From contig NZ_SMBX01000004.1 of assembly GCF_004342005.1 (NCBI RefSeq), forward strand, positions 291,121 to 355,120: 64,000 nt of DNA. The letters run 5' to 3'. This document shows positions 16,116 to 26,983 of this stretch, in pieces; position 1 is the first letter of the stretch, and each line of letters starts with the position of its first letter. The notes under the pieces are model-generated. The model did no database searches. It was not told the origin of the DNA and saw nothing but the letters and a program-made list of their open reading frames with translations. The stretch comes from Paracandidimonas soli. GTDB taxonomy: Bacteria > Pseudomonadota > Gammaproteobacteria > Burkholderiales > Burkholderiaceae_B. A program made the position numbers and the translations under genes.

Positions 16116-17288
16116 TCAATTTTGCCCGCGTGGTAACGAATTTGTTTCCGAGGCAGGCGCGACGCTCATGGCCAGCGCCAGGTCGAATGCGGCGCGCAGC
16201 GAGGAAGGATCGGCAATTCCCTGGCCCGCGATGTCGAACGCCGTGCCATGGTCCACGCTGGTGCGGATGAAGGGCAGGCCGATGGTGACGTTCACGCCAT
16301 GGTCCACGCCCAGGTACTTGACCGGGATCAGCCCCTGGTCGTGGTACTGGGCGACGACGATGTCGAATTCGCCGCGCCGCGCCCGCATGAATATAGTGTC
16401 GCCCGGCCAGGGGCCCGAGACATCCATGCCTTCTGCGCGCGCCTGGGCGATGGCCGGAGCGATGACGTCTATGTCCTCGCGTCCGAACTTGCCGTCTTCT
16501 CCGGCATGAGGATTCAGCCCGGCCACGGCGATGCGCGGGTTCTGGATGCCCGCCTGCAGGCAGGCCAGGTGCGCCAGCCGGATGGTGCGAAGCTCGCTTT
16601 CGCGGGTGATCAGGGAACTGACGCTCGCCAGGGCCACATGGATCGTGACCAGGATGACGCGCAGCTCATCGTTGGCCAGCATCATGGCGTAATCGGAGGT
16701 GCCGGTGCGCTCGGCCAGGATTTCCGTATGGCCTGGAAAGTCGATGCCGCCGGCCTGCATGGCGGCCTTGTTCAGCGGGGCGGTGACAATGCCGCGCAGG
16801 AGTCCGGCCTGCGCATCGTCGATGGCGTGGCACAAATAGTCGTAGGCAGCCCTGCCCGCCGCGGCATCCAGCCTGCCGGGCTGCAGGCCCGAGGGCAGGG
16901 GCGCGCGGCGGGACAGCACCGCCACATGAACTGTATTGCCATCGTCCTTGCGTTCGTCCTTTGCCCGGACGGCGGCTTGCATGTCGGAGTAGCCATGAAA
17001 GATCACCCGTCCGGAAGATCCGAACTGCCTGGCTGCGGACCGCAGGATGCCGATGTCGCCATAGACGACGGCCGGATGGGGCAGGCCGGCGGCCAGCATG
17101 CGCACGATGATTTCCGGGCCGATGCCAGCGGCGTCGCCCATGGTGACGCCGAGCGGACGCCCGGCAAAGGCCTGGGCATGTTGCGCACCGCCGTCTGCGA
17201 TTGTCGCCGCATCCGGCGTACGCCTGCCGGCCGATGCACCAGCAGACTCCGGCGGGGCTGTGCTGCCCGATGGATCTCTGGGGTTCAC
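16116..17288 (-). CDS. pdxA: 4-hydroxythreonine-4-phosphate dehydrogenase (PdxA family)
   Basis: A 390-residue protein. PdxA oxidises 4-phosphohydroxy-L-threonine with NAD in vitamin B6 synthesis, using a divalent metal held by His residues. Visible motifs are GVTMGDAAGIGPEI (about residue 47), GIDFPGHTEILAERTG, AQYHDQGLIPVKYLG and GLPFIRTSVDHGTAFDIAG. The first about 43 residues (Pro/Ala/Gly-rich) precede the conserved start and may be over-annotated. Its start overlaps the phoH stop by 4 bp, so the two are coupled. The PdxA2 paralogue group (sugar-acid dehydrogenases) cannot be fully excluded. Confidence 0.88.
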   Translation of the reverse strand: MNPRDPSGSTAPPESAGASAGRRTPDAATIADGGAQHAQAFAGRPLGVTMGDAAGIGPEIIVRMLAAGLPHPAVVYGDIGILRSAARQFGSSGRVIFHGYSDMQAAVRAKDERKDDGNTVHVAVLSRRAPLPSGLQPGRLDAAAGRAAYDYLCHAIDDAQAGLLRGIVTAPLNKAAMQAGGIDFPGHTEILAERTGTSDYAMMLANDELRVILVTIHVALASVSSLITRESELRTIRLAHLACLQAGIQNPRIAVAGLNPHAGEDGKFGREDIDVIAPAIAQARAEGMDVSGPWPGDTIFMRARRGEFDIVVAQYHDQGLIPVKYLGVDHGVNVTIGLPFIRTSVDHGTAFDIAGQGIADPSSLRAAFDLALAMSVAPASETNSLPRGQN

Positions 17289-18958
17289 AGCGCCTCGCTG
17301 GCGTAGTCGGCCAGGCGCGAGCGTTCGCCTCGCTGCAGGGTGATGTGGCCCGCATGCGGCCAGCCCTTGAAGCGGTCGACGACGTAGGTCAGGCCCGAGC
17401 TGCCTTCCGTCAGATAGGGCGTGTCGATCTGCGCGATATTGCCCAGGCAGACGATCTTGGTGCCGGGGCCGGCGCGCGTCACCAGCGTCTTCATTTGCTT
17501 GGGAGTCAGGTTCTGCGCTTCGTCGATGATCAGGAACTTGTTCAGGAAGGTGCGGCCGCGCATGAAGTTCATGGACTTGATCTTGATGCGCGAGCGGATC
17601 AGGTCCATGGTGGCGTTGCGCGACCAGTCCTGCTGCCCGTTGTTGCCCTGGCCCGAGCCGTTGTCGGCGGCGGAGCCCAGGTGCAGCACTTCCAGGTTGT
17701 CCTCCAGCGCTCCCATCCAGGGAGCCATCTTTTCTTCCTCGGTGCCGGGCAGGAAGCCGATGTCGTCGCCCACAGGCACGGTGGCGCGGGTGATGATGAT
17801 TTCGTTGTAGCGCTTGGTTTCCAGCGTCTGGTTCAGCGCGCTGGCCAGGGCCAGCAGGGTCTTGCCGGTGCCTGCCTGGCCGAGCAGGGAGACGAAATCG
17901 ATCTCCGGATTCATCAGCAGGTTCAGGGCGAAGTTCTGCTCGCGATTGCGCGCCGTGATGCCCCAGACGCTGTTCTTGCCGTGGCTGTAGTCGCGCAGCG
18001 TGGCCAGCACGGCGCTTTTGCCGGTGACTTCGCGCACCTGGGCGTACAGCGGCATGTCGCCTTCGAAATAGACGAACTCATTGACGATGAACTGGGAACA
18101 CAGCGGCCCCTTGATGCGGTAGTACGTGGTGCCGCTCTGCTGCCACGACTCGATGTCCTTGCCGTGGCGGTTCCAGAAGTTTTCCGGCAGCGGGAACACG
18201 CCGTCGTACAGCAGGTCCGAATCGTCGAGGACGTGGTCGTTGTAATAGTCTTCCGCGTTCAGGCCCAGCGCGCGCGCCTTCAGGCGCATGTTGATGTCCT
18301 TGGAGACCAGGGTCACGTCCCGCTTGGGGTGCAGCTGCTGCAGGGCGTGCACGACGTGCAGGATGATGTTGTCGGCCTTGCCGGAAGGCAGCTCGACGGG
18401 CAGGGCGGCATCCATGGCCGAAGTCTGCAGGCTCAGGTCGCCGAGCGCCTCGACATTGCCCAGGCCGTCCAGCCTGACGCCGTGGCGCACGTCGCTGGCG
18501 CTGCCGATCAGGCCGTCGAGGTGGCGGCTGACCTGGCGCGCGTTGCGGGCCACTTCCGACATGCCTTTCTTCTGGTGGTCCAGCTCTTCCAGCACGATCA
18601 TCGGAAGAAAGATGTCGTGCTCCTTGAACTGGAACAGCGAGTTCGAGTCGTGCAGCAGCACATTGGTGTCCAGCACGAACAGGCGCCGTTTCTCCTTGGC
18701 CAGGCGCGGCGTCTTGCTGCGCGGCTGGCGCGACGGGGCGGGGGCCGCCGCCGCTTGCCGGCCTGCTTCCTGCGCCGGCGGCATTTCGATCACTGCGGCC
18801 TTGCCCTCGGTTTTGCGGGGCTGCGCATGTTTTGCCGGGGAAGTGGCAGGCCGGGTTTCGGCCTTGGCTGCCGGGAGGGGTGTTGCGGGAGGCGTCTTTA
18901 CGGAGGATTCCGGGGACAGCAGGCTACCCATTCGGGTCGGCAGCGTTGGCAGCGGCAT
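17285..18958 (-). CDS. PhoH-family ATPase with N-terminal PIN domain
   Basis: A 557-residue PIN-PhoH (PhoH2-like) protein. A low-complexity Pro/Ala/Lys-rich tail (1-90) leads into a PIN nuclease domain beginning RRLFVLDTNVLLHD (Asp97) with the conserved MIVLEELDHQKKG. The C-terminal PhoH domain has Walker A LLGQAGTGKTLLALA (about residue 356) and the Walker B-like FLIIDEAQNLTPKQMK. PIN-PhoH proteins are described as RNA helicase/nucleases. It overlaps pdxA by 4 bp; bcp lies 45 bp upstream on the same strand, making a four-gene minus-strand run. Confidence 0.9.
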   Translation of the reverse strand: MPLPTLPTRMGSLLSPESSVKTPPATPLPAAKAETRPATSPAKHAQPRKTEGKAAVIEMPPAQEAGRQAAAAPAPSRQPRSKTPRLAKEKRRLFVLDTNVLLHDSNSLFQFKEHDIFLPMIVLEELDHQKKGMSEVARNARQVSRHLDGLIGSASDVRHGVRLDGLGNVEALGDLSLQTSAMDAALPVELPSGKADNIILHVVHALQQLHPKRDVTLVSKDINMRLKARALGLNAEDYYNDHVLDDSDLLYDGVFPLPENFWNRHGKDIESWQQSGTTYYRIKGPLCSQFIVNEFVYFEGDMPLYAQVREVTGKSAVLATLRDYSHGKNSVWGITARNREQNFALNLLMNPEIDFVSLLGQAGTGKTLLALASALNQTLETKRYNEIIITRATVPVGDDIGFLPGTEEEKMAPWMGALEDNLEVLHLGSAADNGSGQGNNGQQDWSRNATMDLIRSRIKIKSMNFMRGRTFLNKFLIIDEAQNLTPKQMKTLVTRAGPGTKIVCLGNIAQIDTPYLTEGSSGLTYVVDRFKGWPHAGHITLQRGERSRLADYASEAL

Positions 18959-19003
18959 AAGGTATTGGCTCCTGGACTGGGTCGTGTGGAAAAGAGCGAT
19001 CGG

Positions 19004-19471
19004 TCAGGGGATCTGGCGCACGGCTTCCAGGACTTGCTCGACGTGTCCGGGCACGCGCAGTCCGCGCCATTCGCGGACCAGCACGCCTTTCTCGTCGAGC
19101 AGGAATGTGCTGCGTTCGATCCCCCTTACCTGTTTACCGTACATGTTTTTCATCTTGATGACTCCGAACTGCTGGCACAGGCTTTCGTCGGTGTCGGAAA
19201 TCAGGGCAAAGGGCAGTTCCTGCTTGGCGGCGAAGTTTTCGTGGGAGCGCAGCGAATCGCGCGAAATGCCGATGACGACGGCATTTTCCGCCAGGAAGTC
19301 CCCGTGCGCATCGCGGAAGTCCTGAGATTCGGTGGTACAGCCGGGGGTGCTGTCCTTGGGATAGAAATACAGCACGACCTTGCGGCCGGCCAGATCGGAC
19401 AGGCGGATGTCGCCCTTGGTGCTGGCCGCGGTGAAATCCTGTACCTGGGTTCCGGGTTGTACTTGGCTCAT
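19004..19471 (-). CDS. bcp: Thiol peroxidase Bcp/PrxQ (peroxiredoxin)
   Basis: A 155-residue peroxiredoxin that reduces hydrogen peroxide and alkyl hydroperoxides. The peroxidatic Cys45 lies in FYPKDSTPGCTTESQDFRD. The resolving Cys found five residues later in E. coli Bcp is a Gln here, so it is either a 1-Cys enzyme or uses the Cys in DESLCQQFG (about residue 99). It overlaps the upstream Mth938-like gene by 4 bp. Confidence 0.93.
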   Translation of the reverse strand: MSQVQPGTQVQDFTAASTKGDIRLSDLAGRKVVLYFYPKDSTPGCTTESQDFRDAHGDFLAENAVVIGISRDSLRSHENFAAKQELPFALISDTDESLCQQFGVIKMKNMYGKQVRGIERSTFLLDEKGVLVREWRGLRVPGHVEQVLEAVRQIP

Positions 19472-19917
19472 GCGTTCTCCTTGCAGGGCAGCAGAGCGGC
19501 CACGACGCGCCGTCCTTCCGCCATCAGAATGTTGTAGGTGCGGGCCGCGGCCTGCGTGCTCATGGCTTCGATGCCGGTTCCTGCCGCCAGCAAAGGCTGG
19601 GTCAGGCGATGCGGAAGGAAGCGCTGTTCGAGGCCTGTGCCGATCAACACGACTTCGGGGGCGTCCGCCGCACGGACCAGGGCGGTATTCCCCTCCAGGA
19701 AGGCCATGGGGTCGCTGCTTGCCTTGCGCAGGCCGGCAAGCTCGCGCAGCAGCTCGGCGGTGAAGTCCGAGACGTCCTGCACGTCCAGCTGGTGGATCTC
19801 GCCTTCCGGCGCGAAATGCACGGCGTGCCGGTAGCGCACCTCGTTGATTTCAATATAGTCGCTGCCGTAGGCGGTGACGGTGTTCAGCGCTGGGTTGGCT
19901 TCGTTCTGAAGATGCAC
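19468..19917 (-). CDS. Mth938-like (DUF498) domain protein
   Basis: About 149 residues, starting at GTG (19917) with GGAG 7 nt upstream. The longer open frame to 20106 is rejected because its first 60 residues are arginine-rich and unlike the family. Motifs NTVTAYGSDYIEINEVRY and EVVLIGTGLEQRFLP are typical of the Mth938/NDUFAF3-like family, whose bacterial function is unsettled. It is translationally coupled to bcp (4-bp overlap). Confidence 0.85.
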   Translation of the reverse strand: MHLQNEANPALNTVTAYGSDYIEINEVRYRHAVHFAPEGEIHQLDVQDVSDFTAELLRELAGLRKASSDPMAFLEGNTALVRAADAPEVVLIGTGLEQRFLPHRLTQPLLAAGTGIEAMSTQAAARTYNILMAEGRRVVAALLPCKENA

Positions 19918-20131
19918 AAAAATTCTCCAATCATGAAGAAGATGATAGCGCAATACGCACTGGCGGCGCAGGGGACGCCTGCTCCGTGGATACTCCCGGG
20001 CCGCGGGGCGCCGCCGCTTGCGTTTCGCATCATGTGCGGATGCACAATATGACCTCGAATGCATTACACTAATCGATTCTTTTCCTCTGGCTGCGTCGCC
20101 GCCCATTTCACCCGATTCTCAAGAGAACATC

Positions 20132-21315
20132 ATGACGAGCTTCCCACGCATCGAGCGTTTGCCGCCCTACGTATTCAATATCACCGCCGAGCTGAAGATG
20201 GCGGCGCGTCGGCGTGGCGAAGACATTATCGATATGTCGATGGGAAATCCGGACGGCCCGACGCCCCGCCACATCGTGGACAAGCTCATCGAGGCGGTCA
20301 ATCGGCCGGATACGCACGGCTATTCCGTTTCCAAGGGCATTCCGCGCTTGCGCAAGGCTATTTCGGGCTGGTATGAGCGCCGCTATGGCGTGCAGATCGA
20401 TCCCGATTCCGAGGCTATCGTCACTATCGGCTCGAAAGAGGGCCTGGCCCACTTGATGCTGGCCGTGCTGGACCGCGGCGATACGGTGCTGGTGCCCAAT
20501 CCCAGCTATCCCATCCATATCTACGGCGCCGTCATCGCCGGAGCGAACATACGTTCTGTGCCCATCACCCCGGGGCTGGATTTCTTCGAGGAGCTGGAGC
20601 GCGCGGTGCGCGAAACCATTCCCAAGCCCAAGATGATGATCCTGGGCTTTCCCAGCAACCCCACGGCGCAGTGCGTGGACCTGTCGTTCTTCGAGCGCGT
20701 GGTGGCCCTGGCGAAAGAACACAACATCCTGGTCGTGCACGATCTGGCCTATGCCGACATCACGTTCGACGGCTACGTGGCTCCTTCCATCATGCAGGTC
20801 GAGGGCGCGCGCGATGTCGCGGTCGAGTTCTTCACCATGAGCAAGAGCTACAACATGGCCGGATGGCGCGTGGGCTTCATGGTGGGCAACAAGGAATTGG
20901 TAAATGCGCTGGCCCGCATCAAGAGCTATCACGACTATGGCACGTTCACTCCCATCCAGGTGGCTTCCATCGCCGCGCTGGAGGGTCCGCAGGACGAGGT
21001 GGCGCAGGTGGTCGAGCAGTACCGCAGCCGTCGCGACGTGTTGGTCAAGGGGCTGCACGAGGCAGGCTGGATGGTCGAGGTGCCGAAGGCGTCCATGTAC
21101 ATATGGGCGCGCATTCCCGAGCCCTATCGCGAGATGGGATCGCTGGAATTCGCCAAGCGCCTGCTGTCCGACGCCAAGGTCGCGGTTTCGCCGGGTGTCG
21201 GCTTCGGCGAGTATGGCGACGAATACGTCAGGTTCGCGCTCATCGAGAACGAGCAGCGCACTCGCCAGGCCGTGCGGGGCATCAAGGACATGTTCCGCAA
21301 GGATGGGCTGGTCAA

Positions 21316-21319
<4 letters not shown>
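20132..21319 (+). CDS. alaC: Alanine aminotransferase AlaC (class I/II, PLP)
   Basis: A 395-residue PLP-dependent aminotransferase. The conserved [19 protein letters not shown] opening, [23 protein letters not shown] and Lys238 in [17 protein letters not shown] (PLP Schiff base) match AlaC, which interconverts alanine and pyruvate using glutamate/2-oxoglutarate. The ATG at 20132 is chosen over an upstream open frame. It overlaps hom by 4 bp and heads the alaC-hom-thrC operon, a usual betaproteobacterial arrangement. Confidence 0.93.
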
Positions 21320-22616
<1,297 letters not shown>

Positions 22617-22620
<4 letters not shown>

Positions 22621-24026
22621 AGTACGTCTCGACCCGTGGAGGCATGGAGCCTCAGTCATTTTCCGACATCCTGCTGGAAGGCCTGGCGACCGACGGCGGC
22701 CTGGCCATTCCGCAGCAAGTGCCGCAGGTATCGGCGCAGATGCTGGAGTCGTGGCGCCCGCTGTCCTATCCCGAGCTTGCCGCGCAGGTCCTGGGACTGT
22801 TCGTCGACGATATTCCGGCCGAGGATCTGGCGCGACTGACGCAGGCGGCCTATGCGCCAGGCGTGTTCGCCAGCGAGGACGTCGTGCCGGTCAAGCCGCT
22901 GAAGGGTAGTTTGTCGCTGCTGGGGCTGTCGGAAGGGCCGACGCTGGCGTTCAAGGACATGGCCATGCAGTTCCTGGGCCAGGTCTTCGAATACGTGCTG
23001 CAGCGGCGCGGCACCACGCTCAATGTCGTGGGCGCGACGTCCGGCGATACGGGCTCGGCGGCCGAATATGCGCTGAAGGGCAAGAAGGGCGTGTCGGTGT
23101 TCATGCTTTCGCCGCACGGCCGCATGAGCGCATTCCAGCGGGCGCAGATGTATTCGCTGCAGGATGCGAACATCTTCAATGTCGCCGTGGAAGGCGTGTT
23201 CGACGACTGCCAGGACATCGTCAAGGCGTTGGCCGGCGACCTGGCGTTCAAGGAACAGTACCGCCTGGGCGCCGTGAACTCGATCAACTGGGCGCGTATT
23301 TCCGCTCAGATCGTGTACTACTTCTGGGGTTGGCTGCGCGCGACCACGGGGCCTGGGCAGCAGGTGTCGTTCGCCGTGCCGTCAGGCAATTTCGGCAACA
23401 TCCTGTCGGGCCACATGGCGCGCAAGATGGGGCTGCCGATTCGTCGCCTGGTGCTGGCCACCAACGAGAACAATGTGCTGGAAGAGTTCTTCCGCACGGG
23501 CATTTACCGCCCGCGCAGCGCGGCCGATACGCATGCGACATCCAGCCCGTCGATGGACATTTCCCGCGCGTCGAACTTCGAGCGCTTCGTGTTCGACCTG
23601 GTGGGCCAGGATGCGTCCGAAGTTCGACGCCTTTGGGACGAGCTGGGCGGGAAGGGATATTTCGACCTCAGCAGCCACCAGCCCGAGTTCGAGTCGAAGT
23701 ACGGCTTCGTGGCCGGCGCCAGCTCCCATGCGGACCGCCTGGCGACGATCCGCCGCGTGCATCAAGAGACCGGCGTACTGATCGATCCGCATACCGCGGA
23801 TGGCGTGAAGGTGGCCGAGGCTTATCTGGAAGACGGCATTCCGATGCTGGCGCTGGAAACCGCGCTGCCCGCGAAGTTCGGGGAAACCATCCTCGAAGCC
23901 ACCGGCAAGCTCGCGCCCGTGCCCGCGCATCTGGCGGGGCTGGACAGCCTGCCGCAGCGCGTGGACGTGCTGCCGAACGATGCGGAGCGAGTGCGCCAGT
24001 ACGTCAGGGAGAGGGCGCAGGTCTGA
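22617..24026 (+). CDS. thrC: Threonine synthase
   Basis: A 469-residue PLP enzyme converting phosphohomoserine to threonine. It opens MKYVSTRGGMEPQSFSDILL as in the long (E. coli/yeast-type) class, with the PLP lysine in LAFKDMAMQFLG (about residue 110) and the phosphate loop GATSGDTGSAAEYA. It overlaps hom by 4 bp and ends the operon; a 13-bp stem terminator follows. Confidence 0.97.
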
Positions 24027-24047
24027 TCGGTCTGCTTCCGATGCATA

Positions 24048-24087
24048 GAGGGGCCTGCAGTGGCGTGGTTGCCGCTGCAGGCCCCTC
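24048..24087. terminator. Terminator between convergent thrC and brnA
   Basis: GAGGGGCCTGCAG (24048-24060) pairs perfectly with CTGCAGGCCCCTC (24075-24087), extended by TGGC/GCCG inside. The stem is strong but only a weak T-rich stretch follows. Confidence 0.7.
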
Positions 24088-24092
24088 CTTCA

Positions 24093-24374
24093 TTACAATT
24101 GATGGGTCTTCAGCCAGTCCTTCAGGGCCGAATCGATGCGCGCCTGCCAGCCCGGGCCGGTCGCGCGGAAGTTCTCCACCACATGTGTCGACAGGCGGAT
24201 GGTAATGCGTTCCTTCGTCGGGTCTTTTTGCGGGCCACGCCGGCGCATGCCGAGTTTTTCCTGGAGTTCGGCGGGCAGCACTTCGTGGGCGGGGCGAAAT
24301 TTTTTGAGCTCTTCGTCGGTGAGTTCACGAACCTCGCCGTCCTCATCGATCATAGGTTTGTCAGCGACTTTCAT
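24093..24374 (-). CDS. brnA: BrnA-family antitoxin
   Basis: A 93-residue protein with an acidic N-terminal half that would wrap the toxin (DEDGEVRELTDEELKKFRPA) and a C-terminal ribbon-helix-helix (KERITIRLSTHVVENFRATG, then WQARIDSALKDWL), the BrnA layout. It neutralises BrnT and represses the operon. Its start overlaps the end of the brnT-like gene by 14 bp, so both come from one transcript. Confidence 0.87.
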   Translation of the reverse strand: MKVADKPMIDEDGEVRELTDEELKKFRPAHEVLPAELQEKLGMRRRGPQKDPTKERITIRLSTHVVENFRATGPGWQARIDSALKDWLKTHQL

Positions 24375-24627
24375 AGGCTTTGATTTCCCGTTGATTGGCC
24401 TTGCGAAGACTTATGATACGCAGACCCGTCCTGGTCGGAGTGAACACCATTACATGCAGTCGCGGCCCTATATAGCCAACACCGATGTATCGGACTTCTC
24501 CGTACTCTTTGCGAGTATCCGGATAGATTAGCGCGGAATCGAAGTCGAAATAGGCAGCCATATTGAATGGCAGCTTGCGTTTGGCGGCATTCCTGCTGTT
24601 CTTGATTGGATCGTAAGTAATGTCCAT
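24361..24627 (-). CDS. brnT: BrnT-family ribonuclease toxin
   Basis: An 88-residue BrnT toxin, a RelE-like-fold ribonuclease. The typical pattern is present: YDPIKNSRNAAKRKLPFNMA, DFDSALIYPDTRKEYGE, RLHVMVFTPTRTGLRIISLR and KANQREIKAYE. The toxin gene comes first and overlaps the antitoxin gene, as in other BrnTA modules. The reading frame is intact, so the pair should be functional. Confidence 0.87.
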   Translation of the reverse strand: MDITYDPIKNSRNAAKRKLPFNMAAYFDFDSALIYPDTRKEYGEVRYIGVGYIGPRLHVMVFTPTRTGLRIISLRKANQREIKAYESR

Positions 24628-24651
24628 GAGTCAAATTGTGCATACAAGTTT

Positions 24652-24665
24652 ACTTCAGATGAAGT
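24652..24665 (-). promoter_or_regulatory. Candidate operator of the brnTA pair
   Basis: Palindrome ACTTCA-GA-TGAAGT, 25 bp upstream of the brnT start, with a second weaker dyad TTGT-GCAT-ACAA at 24636-24647. Ribbon-helix-helix antitoxins bind such dyads for autorepression; the role is inferred from position. No gene is seen in 24628-24764. Confidence 0.4.
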
Positions 24666-24764
24666 GTTGCATGCGAATATTAATTTGCCTCTGCTTGTCT
24701 CTGGCCATCCGTATGGACAGGATTGTCCCTTCCAGCCCCTGATGGGGCGGGCATTGTGCCGCCT

Positions 24765-26117
24765 CTACCTCTGCGAGGAAACAATGTCTTCCGCAGCCCG
24801 CCTGCCGCTGATGACCGCGCCTTCCAGCACGCCGGGATAGCCGGTATCCGTCCAGTCTCCCGCGCACCAGATGCGCGGCCAGGGTGTGCTGTTGCCGGGG
24901 CGCAGCAGCCCCGGCGTCGCGGCGAAGGTGGCGCGTTTTTCCACAATGAGATCGGCGCTTTGGACCGCCGGCATGGGGCCGGTGTCGCGTGTCTGTTCCC
25001 TGACCTGTTCCGTCATGGCGCGCACCAATTCGTCCTTGTCCTGGCCGGCCAGTAGGCCGGCATTGCTGATGACGATGGACAGCATGGTGTTGTCGTCGCC
25101 GCCCGGGATGAAGCGGCTGCGCTCGAACAGCCACTGCCCGTAATGGCCGCGACTGGCGTCTTCCGACAGCATCAGCATGGGAAAGGGCAGCCGCCAGGGC
25201 GCATCAAGCTGCAGGGTCAATGTGGCGATCGGCAGGAATTCGAATGCCTGCAACTGAGCCAGGTAACCGGCTGCCGCGTCCGATGCTCCAGTGGCGCTCT
25301 TCGGCGCTTGAAGGGAAGACAGCAGTCTTGCCGCCGCGGGCGCGTTGGCTGCGACGACGGCGGCATCGAACGGGCGTCCGTCCACAAGCACGCCATCCTC
25401 CTGCGCTTCCAGTTGCCGGATGGTCTGTCCGGTGTGCCGTGCGATGCCGGCGGGAATATGGTCCGGCCATAGATCGGATAGATCGGTGCGCGGGATCAAC
25501 AGGTCGCTGGCCCAGGCCTGGGCGCCGGTGCTGTCGCGCAGGACATGGGCGAACAGTTGGGCGCAGGCCTGGTCCACGGGTGTATTCAGTGCGGCGATGC
25601 ACAGAGGGTGCCAGACCTTGCCGATCAGCGTTTCCGATTGCCGGTTTTCCCGCAGCCATTGCAGGACTGTCATGCCGACGGGCGTCTGCCAGCGCTGTTG
25701 CCGCAGCCGCCAATGCAGGGATGCCATCCGCCATTTGTCCCGCCACGGTAGCCCGCGCGCCGCCAGGATGGCCCATGCCAGATGGGCGGGGGCGGGTAGA
25801 GGCGCGGCTTTCAGGCGGAACCTCCCATCGGCCGACTGCAGGGTCAGGCGGCAGCGCTGGAACTGCTGTTCCGGCGGCAGCCCGAGGCGGTGCAGCAGCG
25901 CCAGGGTTTCCGTATAAGCGCCCAGCAGCAGGTGCTGGCCGTTGTCGATGGAGGAGCGCAGCGAAGGAGAAAGCACACGCCTGGCCCTGCCGCCCAGGGT
26001 ATGTGCGCTTTCGAATACCGTGACCTGCAGTCCCGCTTCGTGCAGGCGGATGGCGGCGGACAGGCCGGCCCAGCCTGCGCCTATGATGGCGACATGCGGT
26101 TTTTTTTGCAGAGTCAT
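24765..26117 (-). CDS. hpnE: Hydroxysqualene dehydroxylase HpnE
   Basis: A 450-residue FAD-dependent amine-oxidase-fold protein. The dinucleotide motif is HVAIIGAGWAGLSAAIRL and the C-terminal FAD loop is CAGDWTDTGYPGVLEGAVISG. In the HpnCDE route it reduces hydroxysqualene to squalene, the hopanoid precursor. The ATG at 26117 overlaps hpnD by 4 bp and fits the conserved N-terminus; the upstream open frame adds unrelated residues. Confidence 0.92.
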   Translation of the reverse strand: MTLQKKPHVAIIGAGWAGLSAAIRLHEAGLQVTVFESAHTLGGRARRVLSPSLRSSIDNGQHLLLGAYTETLALLHRLGLPPEQQFQRCRLTLQSADGRFRLKAAPLPAPAHLAWAILAARGLPWRDKWRMASLHWRLRQQRWQTPVGMTVLQWLRENRQSETLIGKVWHPLCIAALNTPVDQACAQLFAHVLRDSTGAQAWASDLLIPRTDLSDLWPDHIPAGIARHTGQTIRQLEAQEDGVLVDGRPFDAAVVAANAPAAARLLSSLQAPKSATGASDAAAGYLAQLQAFEFLPIATLTLQLDAPWRLPFPMLMLSEDASRGHYGQWLFERSRFIPGGDDNTMLSIVISNAGLLAGQDKDELVRAMTEQVREQTRDTGPMPAVQSADLIVEKRATFAATPGLLRPGNSTPWPRIWCAGDWTDTGYPGVLEGAVISGRRAAEDIVSSQR

Positions 26118-26983
26118 CGAGTTCGGGCAGCGCGCCGGATGATGCCGCGGCCGCCTCCGACCCAGGTGGTCCAGGCGAGCCACAGCTTGCGGATGGGCGT
26201 CAGGGAAATGCGCTGGTCCAGCACGTGCCAGTCGTCACGCTCGATTTCATCGAGCAGGGCATGGTAGATGGCTGCCATCATCAGGCCGGGGCGCTGGGCC
26301 CTGCGATCAGCCTCCGGCAGCGCCTGCACGGCTTCGCGATAGTACTGGCGGGCCCGCTGCGCCTGGAAGCGCATCAGCTCTGCGAAGGCAGGGCTGTGGA
26401 CGCGGTTCAGGATGTCGGATGCATCGACGCCGAAGCGCTGCAGGTCCTCGGCCGGCAGGTAGATGCGGTTGCGCCGGGCATCGTCGCCGACGTCCCGGAT
26501 GATGTTGGTCAGCTGGAACGCCAGGCCCAGCCTGTCGGCATAGACCAGAGTCTGAGGATCCGTATAGCCGAAGATGCCGGCCGACAGCTCGCCGACCACG
26601 CCGGCGGCGTGCCAGCAATATTTGCGCAGGCTGTCCCAGTCCGGATAGCGGATCTGGTCCAGGTCCATTTCCATGCCTTCGATGACGGCATACAGCTGTT
26701 CCGGGCGGATCCGGCAAGTTTCCAGGTGGGGGGCCAGGGCGAGCGTGACGGGATGGTCCGCCCTTCCTTCGAACATTTGCTCGATCTGCGTGCGCCACCA
26801 GGCCAGCTTCATGCGGGCGACGGACACTTCGCTGCATTCGTCGACGACATCGTCCACCTCGCGACAGAAAGCGTACAGCGCCGTGATCGCCCGACGCCTG
26901 TCGGGCGGCAGGAACAGAAATGCGTAATAGAAGCTGGAGCCGCTGCGGGCGGCTTTTTCCTGGCAATAAGTGTCGGGATTCAT
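26114..26983 (-). CDS. hpnD: Presqualene diphosphate synthase HpnD
   Basis: A 289-residue squalene/phytoene-synthase-fold enzyme that condenses two farnesyl diphosphates. Both metal-binding motifs are present: FCREVDDVVDE near residue 40 and QLTNIIRDVGDDARRNR near residue 157. It is coupled to hpnE and hpnC through 4-bp overlaps on either side. Confidence 0.93.
   Translation of the reverse strand: MNPDTYCQEKAARSGSSFYYAFLFLPPDRRRAITALYAFCREVDDVVDECSEVSVARMKLAWWRTQIEQMFEGRADHPVTLALAPHLETCRIRPEQLYAVIEGMEMDLDQIRYPDWDSLRKYCWHAAGVVGELSAGIFGYTDPQTLVYADRLGLAFQLTNIIRDVGDDARRNRIYLPAEDLQRFGVDASDILNRVHSPAFAELMRFQAQRARQYYREAVQALPEADRRAQRPGLMMAAIYHALLDEIERDDWHVLDQRISLTPIRKLWLAWTTWVGGGRGIIRRAARTR

Noticed and set aside
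16079..16120. TTGACA and TATAAA on minus upstream of the sigma gene as a sigma-70 promoter
   Set aside because: The boxes are 28 bp apart, far from the 16-18 bp needed.
17201..19537. 778-codon plus-strand frame opposite phoH and bcp
   Set aside because: It is a shadow frame; the minus-strand proteins have intact PIN, PhoH and peroxiredoxin motifs.
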